64,000 nt of DNA. It comes from Funiculus sociatus GB2-C1. GTDB taxonomy: Bacteria > Cyanobacteriota > Cyanobacteriia > Cyanobacteriales > FACHB-T130. The stretch is from contig NZ_JAMPKJ010000016.1 in NCBI RefSeq assembly GCF_039962115.1, positions 1-64,000 on the forward strand, in the 5' to 3' direction. The notes beneath the pieces were generated by a model. The model worked only from the letters and a program-made list of their open reading frames with translations, made no database searches and had not been told where the DNA came from. A program made the position numbers and the translations under genes. Positions 1 to 8,354 of the stretch are shown here, in pieces; position 1 is the stretch's first letter, and every line of letters starts with the position of its first letter.

Positions 1-117
1 AACGAAGAGGTTATGGATTTAGAAACTTCAACAATTTTAAATTAAGAAGTTTTCTAACTTGGCATTTCGCCAGCTAGTTTCAGTTTTTTTTACATACCAT
101 GTTCGGTAGAGCCTAAT

Positions 118-300
118 AATATTTCTGGATTTGCTGGGTATCCCCTAGCGATTAAAGATAGAGCAATTGGACTTATGGCAACTTTTAGCCACTATGGTAT
201 AGAGCCAGAATTTTTAGAGGCTGTACAGACGCTTTGTACAATTTATCGCGTTAGATACAGCTTGGCAGTACCAGGAAGAAAAGCAGATTTGGCAGTCTTC
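118..300 (+). pseudogene. GAF-domain-like remnant
   Basis: In the frame beginning at 118 the translation reads ISGFAGYPLAIKDRAIGLMA followed by a stretch ending LEAVQTL. This resembles the end of a GAF domain of cyanobacterial sensor kinases (pattern FAGYPL..ddr.iGvma.F). Around 235 the frame is lost, and a different frame (ALDTAWQYQEEKQIW) continues to about 310. No start codon or full domain is present. I read it as a decayed fragment, perhaps of a multi-GAF histidine kinase. The first 45 bases of the window also form an open frame ending in TAA at 43-45, which may be the end of a gene outside the window but is too short to name. Confidence 0.35.
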
Positions 301-426
301 AACTCGTAACCATAGATTTAAACACCTTTCTCTATCGGAGCAGAGGTGCAAATTTAAAAGCTCAAACTTGTTATCAGGAACTCCATCAAGCGCTCATAAA
401 CGGCTGGATTCAGCAGGCTAACCAGA

Positions 427-1239
427 CTACTTAAAAAGTGAAACAATCCAAGCACCCGTTATGCTCATCAACACAATAATCTCCAAAACTTTCAGAGGAA
501 AGGACAGCTTCAACCACTCTTTAGCTAAAGTAGGTTGCAAACCATTCCACCATTGAAAAATATTTTCGCGCCACAAAGCGGGACTATCTTTAGGGCGGAA
601 CTGGTAGCTTAATATTGACACGAGAAGGGGAATTCCTCCTACCTTGGCACTCATTAACAGATGCAAGGCGATGCAGACAACCATCACCACCCATGAAATG
701 AGGTGAGCATAATACCAACTATGATTAAGCTCTCCCTTAGGTAGCCACTTTTCATCCATCATCTTCCCGGAGAAAACTGCAAAAGTCAGTGCTAATATAG
801 CAAGCGTGTTAATTACTCGATGCAGCGTATACCACCATATAGGTGTACCTAATTGCCCAAGTTTTGCCACAAAATCCTGCTGGATAAGCCTTTTGTGTCC
901 ACGATGGAAAGCGTATAGAGCAAATAGAGGAAATACAAGTAAGGCATATAGCCCAAAGGTGCCATGAATTCCTTCTATTTCCTTTAACTCAGGCAAGGGA
1001 ATTCTTCCCCATCGTCCATCGTAGACATCGTATGTCCAATATGCGGTCAAAATCGCGGCAATTACGAAAAGGCCAGTAAAGCCATGCAGAATACGAAGAA
1101 GAAAAGGTTGGTATGGCCCAGAGAGTTTTGCAGGCATATTCAGAAAGTTATCGAAATCTTCCCTACGTCTTTGACTTAATTCAATTGTCTCACCCTGCGA
1201 TCGCCCTACTGACAATACCTTAACCTCTAAACCCTTCAC
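427..1239 (-). CDS. Cytochrome b/b6-domain membrane protein
   Basis: A 270-residue integral membrane protein. After a charged N-terminal 35 residues there are about five hydrophobic segments, near residues 45-68, 92-112, 138-160, 178-198 and 248-268. Histidines in or near the membrane (RILHG, GIHGTFG, FHRGH, TLHRV, YYAHLISW, IALHLL) fit a b-type haem di-histidine bundle of the cytochrome b561/b6 type. A role in membrane electron transfer is inferred; the electron partner is unknown. The start is GTG at 1239, with AAGAGG six bases upstream. It appears monocistronic, with no redox partner gene next to it. Confidence 0.72.
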   Translation of the reverse strand: MKGLEVKVLSVGRSQGETIELSQRRREDFDNFLNMPAKLSGPYQPFLLRILHGFTGLFVIAAILTAYWTYDVYDGRWGRIPLPELKEIEGIHGTFGLYALLVFPLFALYAFHRGHKRLIQQDFVAKLGQLGTPIWWYTLHRVINTLAILALTFAVFSGKMMDEKWLPKGELNHSWYYAHLISWVVMVVCIALHLLMSAKVGGIPLLVSILSYQFRPKDSPALWRENIFQWWNGLQPTLAKEWLKLSFPLKVLEIIVLMSITGAWIVSLFK

Positions 1240-1644
1240 TCACAACCTCTTCAAGTCTTCTCAAAGAGTTGGAGGTGGTTTCCTACCTCAACTTGCCCTA
1301 AAATAGAATATCGCCCTATTAAAAAATTCATAACCTATCGATTTAGATAGGGATTTGATGGCTGCTTGGCAGAGTTTCCGACAGCGCGATCGCCGCCGCT
1401 AGTCCTATCCTTAGACTTAAACCTTCCGTCTTCTGAGATAGAAAACGCCTCCTTATCTAACACCTAATTTGGCAATACATTCGAGCAATTAAGCGATAAA
1501 TGAGCCAATGAAACGCCTTATTTCGTTGTTGTTATAGGAGGTAGCTAAGCCATGTCTATAAACTACTGCTTGATGGAAAGAGTCTTGCTTGGAAAAAATC
1601 TGCAAAAATGCACCTGCACCACTATCAGCAACTTCTAACATCCT
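1240..1644. other. Intergenic region between diverging genes
   Basis: About 400 bases between the cytochrome b-like gene (leftward) and the MSMEG_0570-type gene (rightward), so it should hold both promoters. It contains one GCGATCGC and no convincing coding frame. The sequence AGAGTTGGAGGTGGTTTCC near 1264 partly resembles AGAGTTGGGGGTGGAATC near 11566, perhaps a shared degenerate repeat. Confidence 0.5.
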
Positions 1645-1884
1645 ATGCCCGAAATCTACTTTCAAATTCAATGTCCTGATAGTTCTCAGGAAACCTGCTA
1701 TTCCCTTTCTTTAGTCGTCAAAGACTATTTTACACCTAATAATGAGTCTGAGCTGGATGACTTTGTTGAGCGATCGCGTTCAGCCCTGAAAATTGCAAGC
1801 GATCGCGTCCAGGAAAAGTATGGCATACCTTGTGGTTTAGCTTGGAGACATCTGCAAGACATTGAAGTTAAATTTGCTCACTAA
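1645..1884 (+). CDS. MSMEG_0570 family small protein
   Basis: A 79-residue protein with the features of the MSMEG_0570 (nitrogen-starvation-response) family: an opening MPEIYFQIQCPDSSQE, then CYSLSLVVKDYF, then FVERSRSAL and ASDRVQEKYG. Family members elsewhere sit in a cluster with radical SAM, glycosyltransferase and acyltransferase genes; here the gene stands alone. It is slightly shorter than most members, with the C-terminal tail missing. The biochemical function is unknown. No strong ribosome-binding site is visible before the ATG. Confidence 0.8.
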   Translation: MPEIYFQIQCPDSSQETCYSLSLVVKDYFTPNNESELDDFVERSRSALKIASDRVQEKYGIPCGLAWRHLQDIEVKFAH

Positions 1885-2039
1885 AGCTATCTATCTCAAC
1901 CAAAAGTGCGGTTCATTCAGTTTATTGAATAGATACAACTGCAACTAAATTCTCTCCCCTCACAATTGTGATATTCAAACCATGTATAGCAGTCCTAAAG
2001 ACATCGTAAAATTTCATTTCTAGAGACGTTCTATATTTC

Positions 2040-2219
2040 CCGAAAAAGGTGCCAAACGTAAATTTGGCAGTCCTGAAATATCTGAAGCCAGAATCAGGGC
2101 CGGTTGAAATCCGTAAAGTGGAAGTTACAGCTAAGATTCACTCAAACGAAGCGGTGTTGGATGAAATCTGGAGTTTTGTTGGGTTTCGCATCCAAAGAGC
2201 CAAGCTACATAGAGTTTAG
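2040..2219 (+). pseudogene. IS1-family transposase remnant
   Basis: One frame running to a stop at 2217-2219 contains VEVTAKIHSNEAVLDEIWSF followed by VG. This matches the central DDE-region signature of IS1-type transposases (eLDEmWSFVGkK..qr). No inverted repeats or other parts of a transposase can be identified on either side. It is therefore a short, dead fragment. A longer open frame overlapping it in another phase (2104-2442) is not considered a gene. Confidence 0.45.
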
Positions 2220-2486
2220 ATTTTTAGCTTTAAGTGAACCGTATTGGTTTTTAACCCACAAAAAAACGATACCGCTTCCGTTGGAACATACTTATAATGG
2301 CATAAGTCTTGATGTAAAGATGTATGCCAAGCATCATCTATCTAACTCAGTGTTATCCCGCAGGCATTACAGTGCCTCTTATTACTACTCGGCTTCACCA
2401 ACTTTAAGAGTTTTTAGTTCCCTCTTAGCTTGGTTTTTGTAATTGGCAAAACTTATTACCATAATTACAGGAGATTCGCTTTTGTG

Positions 2487-3644
2487 ATGGACAGAGTAAC
2501 TAGGAAAATCGTCGGCTTCTTGCTACTGCGTAAAACTTCCACTTTAGTTATAGCTGCGATGATAGTTTTACCTATAGGCTTTGCCCTACCTGCTTGTTCG
2601 CGACCTTTCCCTCGTCAGCGACCTGTTTTTGATCAGCCAACGTTAACTCCAAGCAATCAGAGTATACCTACTCAGTCTCTGTACAAACCTAATCTTGGTT
2701 CCTATACCGTTGGAGTCGCAGACGACCTCTCTCTCTTCGACAGTCGGCGCAAGCGACAACTTCCTGTTAAGGTTTACTATCCTCAAGGGCAAGGACCATT
2801 CCCTGTAATTATCTTTTCTCATGGGGGAGGTGGCTCCAAGGAGGGCTTCTCATACTTAGGCGAATTCTGGGCTAGTCAGGGATACATCTCCATCCATCCG
2901 TCTCACAGTGATTCATCTTTTTTGCGGGAAACCGAAGATAATGCCCAACCTTTAGAGTATCGCCCTCAAGACGTATCGTTTGTCATAGACTCTCTGCAAG
3001 CATTAGAAGGGAAAATTCCCCAGTTGCGAGGGAAAATAGATCGCGCTCGCATTGGTGTCGCTGGCCACTCATTTGGCGCCTATACAAGTATGTTGCTTGC
3101 AGGAGCATTGGTAGACACGGCTCAGAAACAGGATGTTAGTTTCCGAGATAATCGTGTCCGTGCGTTTTTAGCAATATCTCCGTCGGGAACTGGTAGAGGC
3201 GGGTTAGATGAGCGTTCTTGGGATAAAATAAACGTTCCTGTGATGTTAGTTAGTGGTCGTAATGAAAGAGGCGACGATTGGAGAATGGAGCCTTTTTATA
3301 ATATGCCTCCAGGTAATAAGTATTACCTCTTGTTCGATGGTGCCTCCCACTCATCCTATAACGACTATAAGCCGGGTGGTAGACGTGGGCGCTTTCAAGA
3401 TCAAGAGACTATTGAAAATATTCACACTTATCTCCAGAGTACGAGTATTGCTTTCTGGGATGCTTACCTCAAACAGGACAATACTGCTAAACAGTTTCTC
3501 CAGTCTGATGTGTTGCCAAGTAGCAATATAGATCAGTCTCCAAGTAGTAGAGATCCTTTCCCTCCTAGCAATAGAGATGTTTTTCCTGGTGGGGGTAGAG
3601 TACCAAGTAGCAGTGATAGTCAAGTCACACTTTTTAAGAAGTGA
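2487..3644 (+). CDS. Secreted alpha/beta hydrolase
   Basis: A protein of 385 residues with an N-terminal hydrophobic signal ending near LPAC, which may be a poor lipobox, then a proline-rich linker. The hydrolase core has HGGGG (oxyanion region), the nucleophile elbow GVAGHSFGAY, an acid in the strand VPVMLVSGRNERGDD, and the final histidine in FDGASHSSY. The fold and order fit the chlorophyllase/PAF-acetylhydrolase-like dienelactone hydrolase superfamily; the substrate is unknown. The C-terminal tail is low in complexity (repeated PSS..D.FP) and probably disordered. Either GTG 2484 or ATG 2487 could start translation, with AGGAG at 2469-2473 upstream. Confidence 0.75.
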   Translation: MDRVTRKIVGFLLLRKTSTLVIAAMIVLPIGFALPACSRPFPRQRPVFDQPTLTPSNQSIPTQSLYKPNLGSYTVGVADDLSLFDSRRKRQLPVKVYYPQGQGPFPVIIFSHGGGGSKEGFSYLGEFWASQGYISIHPSHSDSSFLRETEDNAQPLEYRPQDVSFVIDSLQALEGKIPQLRGKIDRARIGVAGHSFGAYTSMLLAGALVDTAQKQDVSFRDNRVRAFLAISPSGTGRGGLDERSWDKINVPVMLVSGRNERGDDWRMEPFYNMPPGNKYYLLFDGASHSSYNDYKPGGRRGRFQDQETIENIHTYLQSTSIAFWDAYLKQDNTAKQFLQSDVLPSSNIDQSPSSRDPFPPSNRDVFPGGGRVPSSSDSQVTLFKK

Positions 3645-3672
3645 TTGACTCTTAGGAGAATGGTACTAAGTT

Positions 3673-3705
3673 GACAATCCTAAGGCTTTGAGCCACAGGA
3701 TTGTC
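3673..3705. terminator. Hairpin between convergent genes
   Basis: The arms GACAATCCT (3673-3681) and AGGATTGTC (3697-3705) form a perfect 9-bp stem with a 15-base loop. It lies between the alpha/beta hydrolase and the convergent autotransporter gene and overlaps the latter's stop codon. There is no clear T-run, so this may be a bidirectional terminator or simply a repeat. Confidence 0.4.
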
Positions 3706-6271
3706 ACGGGAAGCCACAAGCGCCTTGTGGCACATTAGTGAAGGTGCCTTTCGGATTCATAGTTCCAGTATTTGTTCCTAGCAAAGCGTTCTCGACCTGA
3801 AACGTCGAATAATCGGTCTGCGTCAGTTTAAAGTCTGAGTTGCTTGTGTTACTAAGAAGTTGCAAGCAGAGCTTGGCGTTATTGCTCACTATTGCCTTAA
3901 AATCGTTGCTCGTCAAAGCGTTGAGCCGGACACCAGCAAATACTTGAGAATTACTCGCATCTTTATTTCTATCCAGAATGCGAATTCCATCTGAACCGAC
4001 ATTAATAACCATATTCGACTCAATTAGAGCTCGCAGCTGGCTACTGTCTTTCGTTTCTATATTAATACCTTTATCGACACTGTTAGAAATCGTGTTGTTG
4101 GTGATGGTTGTCGTCGAAAGCGTCCTGTCTTTGAATTCAGCGTTGATGCCGATTGCGGTGTTGGAAATTGTGTTGTTGGTGATGGTTGTCGTCGAAACTG
4201 AATTTTCATGAGTTTTGAACCTAATACCTTCAGTCCCAGTGGTATCGATCGTGTTTGCTGAAACCGTGATTTGTACCTTCGGAGTCCCCTGAATAGAACT
4301 GTCCACACTAGGAATAGTGCCGAGACCTAGCGTTGCTCCCTGTATAACGATACTCACACCATGATCTGCAACTTTACGAAGTACATTATTGGAAACAGTA
4401 GCTATTGCTTGGCTATCACCATTAAAGGCCAAGGTAATGCCACTATCCGAGATGTTATCAAGGGTGTTGCCGCTGATGGTGAGAGGCACTATTTGAGCAT
4501 TGTTCCCAATGTTAATGTCAATCCCATCAGTACGAACACCACTACTAGAAGTACTAACGCCACCACTACTATCACTAAAGTTGCCCAGGTTGCGAATAGT
4601 GTTGTTCAAAATCTGAACTGTTCCCTGAACTGGGCTGGAACACGGCTCAAAATTTAGACAAATGCTGACTTCGATTCCATCAATGGCGGATGGCGACGGA
4701 TTATCTTCCACTGTGTTGCCTGAAATTGTCAGGTCAACTGGACCAATATTGTTGCGGATAAAGATGCCGCTTTCAACGTTGCCAGTAAATCTAATAGGAA
4801 CAGTAGTACCGTTTGTTGTCCCTTTGACTGTATTATTAATGATTCTAACTCTGCCGATAGCATTTTCCAGAAAAATGCCTTCACCCAGCGCATTCGTGAC
4901 CAGATTGTCGCGAATCGTCACATTACTAAGGTTCCTGCCACTAATAGCTTGAGTGCCAGGAGAATCTACATAGAATCCGGAGATAGTGGTGTTATCACCC
5001 AGCGTCACTGTTCCCCTGACTTGCGGCAGCACAGAAGCACCGGAAAGAGGAAGCAGGACGCTTGCTTGCTGAATGGTATCGAGTTGCTGCACTGGCCCTG
5101 TTGACAGCAACTGGACACCATCTGGAACAGTAAATGAGCCAATTCCCGAATTGGTACCCGGTTGCACATAAACAATATTCTCAGCCCCAGCCACATTCAA
5201 AGCATCTTGCAGTGTGCCATAAGGACGCTCAAACGTGCCATCTCCCCCACCAGCACCCAAGTTGACATGCTCGAAAAAATACGGATTGTTCGTTTTGGGA
5301 TTTGTGGCTTGGACTGTAAAGCTTTCGGTTAACCACTCAGATTCCGATTGTCGATCAACCAAAATATTGGCTTGACGTGCTACCGACTGGTTCATCCGTG
5401 CCAGTACCTGATGGGAACTGCTATCTTTCAGGCGACGTGCGGGGAAAGAAGCTGCTAGGCTCAAAACTAGATTGGTACCAAAAGTGGCGTCATTTTGAAC
5501 TGACAAACCCAAGCTTAAAGTATCACTCGGACGAACAGCTAAGCGAGTACGCCAACCGAGAATTTCGGCGCTACCGGGTGCATCGTAATAGTACAGCCCA
5601 GCATAGCCCCGGATGTCACCGGTTGCCCCCAACTGGGCAATTTTGGCACCCGCCTCGATATCGAATCCTGCCATTGCGACTTGATATTGGCGCAGTATTT
5701 GACGCGATCGCAGGGAATGGAAGTTTAAATAATTTCCGGCGAAGAAGGTGTCTTGTAGTACCACTCCTGTGTCGAAAATGTCTTCTTTTACCTGTTGGCG
5801 GGTATCTCCCACTGGGATGTAGACGTTGGCGCGAACATCCCAGTTTTGACCTAAACTTTCAAACCCCGCACCTAGTTGGTTGAAATTAGCTAATCCTGTG
5901 TTGCGGTTGTCGTAGGCGATGTAGCCGCCGATGATTCTGTCGTCAGAAGAACTGTAAAACCGATGTCCCAGCAATAGGTTCCCGCCGAGTGTGGAATCAT
6001 TTATTGACCAGAGTAGCTGTCCTTCTAAAAAGGTGAGGCTATTTCCCGGATTTTGCAACAGGGGAATAAAACCCTCAAAGCTGGCAAAGTCATCGAAGCC
6101 TGCACCTGATGTGGTGTAGTTAATTCCCAGTCGCGGAGTAAAAAAGGGGGGATTATCTTTTGCGGTTTCTGTTGACGGCTCAGTTTGAGCGTTAACTGTC
6201 TTACTTGTTGCTAGAGTGAGTGTTACTAGCAATAGCCAACTTATGTACACTAATGGTGATAGTTTACTCAT
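3704..6271 (-). CDS. Inverse autotransporter with beta-helix passenger
   Basis: An 855-residue outer-membrane/surface protein. Residues 1-28 are a signal peptide ending VNAQ. Residues about 43-285 match the inverse autotransporter (intimin/invasin-like) beta-barrel, for example FFTPRLGINYTTSGAG, GGNLLLGHRFYSSSDD, GGYIAYDNRN and WDVRANVYIPVGD. From about residue 340 (GAGGGDGTFERPYGTLQDAL) the protein becomes a right-handed parallel beta-helix with recurrent NNTI/SGNT units up to the C-terminus. Family knowledge says the barrel sits in the outer membrane and the C-terminal passenger is displayed outside. The start is 11 bases after the stop of the upstream sulfotransferase gene, so the two are probably co-transcribed. 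Surface display in adhesion or glycan contact is inferred. Confidence 0.85.
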   Translation of the reverse strand: MSKLSPLVYISWLLLVTLTLATSKTVNAQTEPSTETAKDNPPFFTPRLGINYTTSGAGFDDFASFEGFIPLLQNPGNSLTFLEGQLLWSINDSTLGGNLLLGHRFYSSSDDRIIGGYIAYDNRNTGLANFNQLGAGFESLGQNWDVRANVYIPVGDTRQQVKEDIFDTGVVLQDTFFAGNYLNFHSLRSRQILRQYQVAMAGFDIEAGAKIAQLGATGDIRGYAGLYYYDAPGSAEILGWRTRLAVRPSDTLSLGLSVQNDATFGTNLVLSLAASFPARRLKDSSSHQVLARMNQSVARQANILVDRQSESEWLTESFTVQATNPKTNNPYFFEHVNLGAGGGDGTFERPYGTLQDALNVAGAENIVYVQPGTNSGIGSFTVPDGVQLLSTGPVQQLDTIQQASVLLPLSGASVLPQVRGTVTLGDNTTISGFYVDSPGTQAISGRNLSNVTIRDNLVTNALGEGIFLENAIGRVRIINNTVKGTTNGTTVPIRFTGNVESGIFIRNNIGPVDLTISGNTVEDNPSPSAIDGIEVSICLNFEPCSSPVQGTVQILNNTIRNLGNFSDSSGGVSTSSSGVRTDGIDINIGNNAQIVPLTISGNTLDNISDSGITLAFNGDSQAIATVSNNVLRKVADHGVSIVIQGATLGLGTIPSVDSSIQGTPKVQITVSANTIDTTGTEGIRFKTHENSVSTTTITNNTISNTAIGINAEFKDRTLSTTTITNNTISNSVDKGINIETKDSSQLRALIESNMVINVGSDGIRILDRNKDASNSQVFAGVRLNALTSNDFKAIVSNNAKLCLQLLSNTSNSDFKLTQTDYSTFQVENALLGTNTGTMNPKGTFTNVPQGACGFP

Positions 6272-6282
6272 AGGGATGTTAA

Positions 6283-7191
6283 CTACTCGTAACCCATTTC
6301 TTGAGCTAACTCCACAACTTCAGGCATAAATCCTTTGCGGTCTTTGCGCCACGCTAACGAACCTTCGAGTTGACTGGGTGCTATAGTTTGAGCGCGAAAA
6401 GCTGGAGACTTCAAAAAGTTAGGATCGTTGCCCAAGTGCGCTCCATAGGGGCCTAAAGAAGCATAGGGAGAATCCTGAGGGCGTAACATAGCTTCAAAGA
6501 TCGATTCATCCCAGGAAAATTCTAACCACCGACATATTTTTTCCAAATATAATCGAGGTTCGTTTAAAATGCTTTCTCCATGTAAGTGCATTTTCCGATG
6601 GTTGGGAATTTCATTCAAAAAATCTAAGATGGTGCATTGCATCTTGTACCAAGCGATTTGAGGATCGACGGTGGGTGGATTAGTTGCATAATCAACAGAA
6701 TTAGATAGGACAGCCATAAGTTTACCAGCACGAACATCCATCAGCGACTGGCCTTGGGTTCTAGGATGGCGCGTAAGGTGAAGGTAGTAAGCATCTGGAA
6801 AAGTTTTGCGGATGCGATTTAGAGTTTCCAGTTTTGCGGCGTACACAGGGCTTTTATCGATAATTCGTAGTGGCGAAACTTTGCTACACAGTTCAATGTA
6901 AACTTCTCCTACATTACAATCGCGACGTCTTCTTATCCAGCGATGAGCCATGTCTATCGAATTGAGTGTTTGTTCGCCAGCGTAGAGTTGAGCGACAGTT
7001 CGCAATAAGCCATGCAGCTGAAATCGACGAAAACCACTCATGCGGTGTACAAACTGTTCTAGAGTTTCAGTAACAAACAAATTTAGTTCCGGCACCCCAT
7101 AGGCTTCGGGATGCTGTCCTATCATGGCACAGCTCAGAGAGGTGAAGGAACGTGGAGATGCAAGAATAAATACAGGCTGGGGGACTGGCAT
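6283..7191 (-). CDS. Sulfotransferase family protein (copy 1)
   Basis: The 5' PAPS-loop equivalent is FILASPRSFTSLSCAMIGQH, and the 3'-phosphate-binding equivalent is YYLHLTRHPRTQGQSLM. These are the two hallmark sites of PAPS-dependent sulfotransferases, though the glycine-rich part of the loop is altered (SPRSFTSL, where many families have RSGTT). The start at 7191 is preferred because it follows AGAGG by eight bases and begins directly before the PAPS strand; an upstream in-frame start would add 35 hydrophobic residues. The protein is clearly paralogous to the gene at 8355-9257, sharing the opening loop, the LHLTRHP motif and a C-terminal DSPYA..GP..A..GND element. Sulfation of a lipid or polyketide product of the neighbouring cluster is inferred. 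Confidence 0.8.
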   Translation of the reverse strand: MPVPQPVFILASPRSFTSLSCAMIGQHPEAYGVPELNLFVTETLEQFVHRMSGFRRFQLHGLLRTVAQLYAGEQTLNSIDMAHRWIRRRRDCNVGEVYIELCSKVSPLRIIDKSPVYAAKLETLNRIRKTFPDAYYLHLTRHPRTQGQSLMDVRAGKLMAVLSNSVDYATNPPTVDPQIAWYKMQCTILDFLNEIPNHRKMHLHGESILNEPRLYLEKICRWLEFSWDESIFEAMLRPQDSPYASLGPYGAHLGNDPNFLKSPAFRAQTIAPSQLEGSLAWRKDRKGFMPEVVELAQEMGYE

Positions 7192-7378
7192 AATGATGAC
7201 CTCTGCTGTGAGGGCGAAAACTATTAGGGTGAAGTCTGCTGGTAAGATAAAATATTTATCCTCTAGGAGCAATTGCGGAGCCAAATTCATCGGCAATCGG
7301 GTTAGAGTTTGAAGGCTGGGTTAAACTCATGTTTGAGAAGCGAACCGGCTAGCTCAGATATGTACAATATTTCATTTT

Positions 7379-8119
7379 ATGAATCAAAATCGCAACACAT
7401 CAGACGAAAAGCGCCAAGAAGTTTTACAACGTCTACGAACTCGTCGTGGAGAAGCAAGACGCACTGACTTAGGGCAGACAGAAATGAACCTTGAGCCAGA
7501 CGCTTCGGTCATGCAACCCTTCCAGAGTTCACAAGAACTGCAAGCAGATGTAGTTGAAGGGGCCGATGTCAGTCTACAAAAATCGGAACTGGCGCAAGAC
7601 GATAAACAAATAGAGGAAATAGAGAATCTTCGGCTTTTACGACAAGCTAGACGAGCCAGACGGGCGGACAAAAAACAGGCAAAAATACAGCTAGAACAAA
7701 ACGCTTCACAAACATCAAAACTTGGGCAAGAAGAGAAACTGATAGAGAATTTTCTACGTTTACGGCAAGCTAGGCGAGCCAAACGGGCGGGTAGACAGCA
7801 GCCCCAACCGGAACCAGAACAAAACGATCTGCTATTACAGGCTGTCCTGAAAGGACGCAGGCGCAATATAGAATCAGAAAACATTTCGTCAGATGATTTT
7901 GTTGGCACTATGCGGCAGCTGTTAGGTAGTGCAGAAACCGATCTAAACTTGCTGCCCCTGGAAGAAATAGAACAGCGCCGAAAAGATATCAAGTATCGCT
8001 ATGATTGGATGCGAGCCATACTTGAAGAAATGCGAGAAGAATTAGATAAACTTCAGGAGCATATGATTGGCAGGCTACAAGCAAGTACACAAAGTCAGGA
8101 AGATTCCAAGCAGGATTGA
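7379..8119 (+). CDS. Basic coiled-coil protein with internal repeats
   Basis: A 246-residue, very charged protein with no hydrophobic segment. Three related units start near residues 13, 80 and 120, each with a basic core (RLRTRRGEARR, LRLLRQARRARRA, FLRLRQARRAKRA) followed by a glutamine/glutamate-rich stretch ending EPDAS, EQNAS or EQND. A C-terminal helix from about residue 180 (FVGTMRQLLGS to the end) looks coiled-coil. No known family is recognised. It opens a plus-strand operon with a sulfotransferase, a propeller-like protein and a dioxygenase, so it may scaffold or bind the biosynthetic enzymes; this is inference. Confidence 0.7.
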   Translation: MNQNRNTSDEKRQEVLQRLRTRRGEARRTDLGQTEMNLEPDASVMQPFQSSQELQADVVEGADVSLQKSELAQDDKQIEEIENLRLLRQARRARRADKKQAKIQLEQNASQTSKLGQEEKLIENFLRLRQARRAKRAGRQQPQPEPEQNDLLLQAVLKGRRRNIESENISSDDFVGTMRQLLGSAETDLNLLPLEEIEQRRKDIKYRYDWMRAILEEMREELDKLQEHMIGRLQASTQSQEDSKQD

Positions 8120-8354
8120 ATTTTTGCGATCGCATACTGGAGGTACGTGTCAAATTCTATATCTGCGCTTACCAATAAGCAACATCTACTTCAGACCAAT
8201 CTAGCTGTTAGTTTATCCTGTGAATCTCCTACTTTCTGTGCGAATACCTTCTGTAGGCGATAGTACAAAAATACTGTAACTACTGCACCACTTTTGTTCA
8301 TCAGAATAGGTTTAAACCAAGCTGTAATAAATCTCAATCTACAAGCGGCAAGCA

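Noticed and set aside
1489-1671. Minus-strand frame of 60 codons
   Set aside because: Overlaps the start of the MSMEG_0570-type gene on the other strand and has no family features.
2104-2442. Plus-strand frame of 112 codons
   Set aside because: Overlaps the IS1-like fragment in another phase; composition (YYYSASPTL) is not protein-like and no ribosome-binding site is visible.
5377-5883. Plus-strand frame of 168 codons inside the autotransporter
   Set aside because: Antisense to a well-supported beta-barrel region with signal peptide and domain matches.
7384-7992. Long minus-strand frame opposite the repeat protein
   Set aside because: Mirror of the codon bias of the charged repeat protein; the serine/cysteine-rich translation has no domain.
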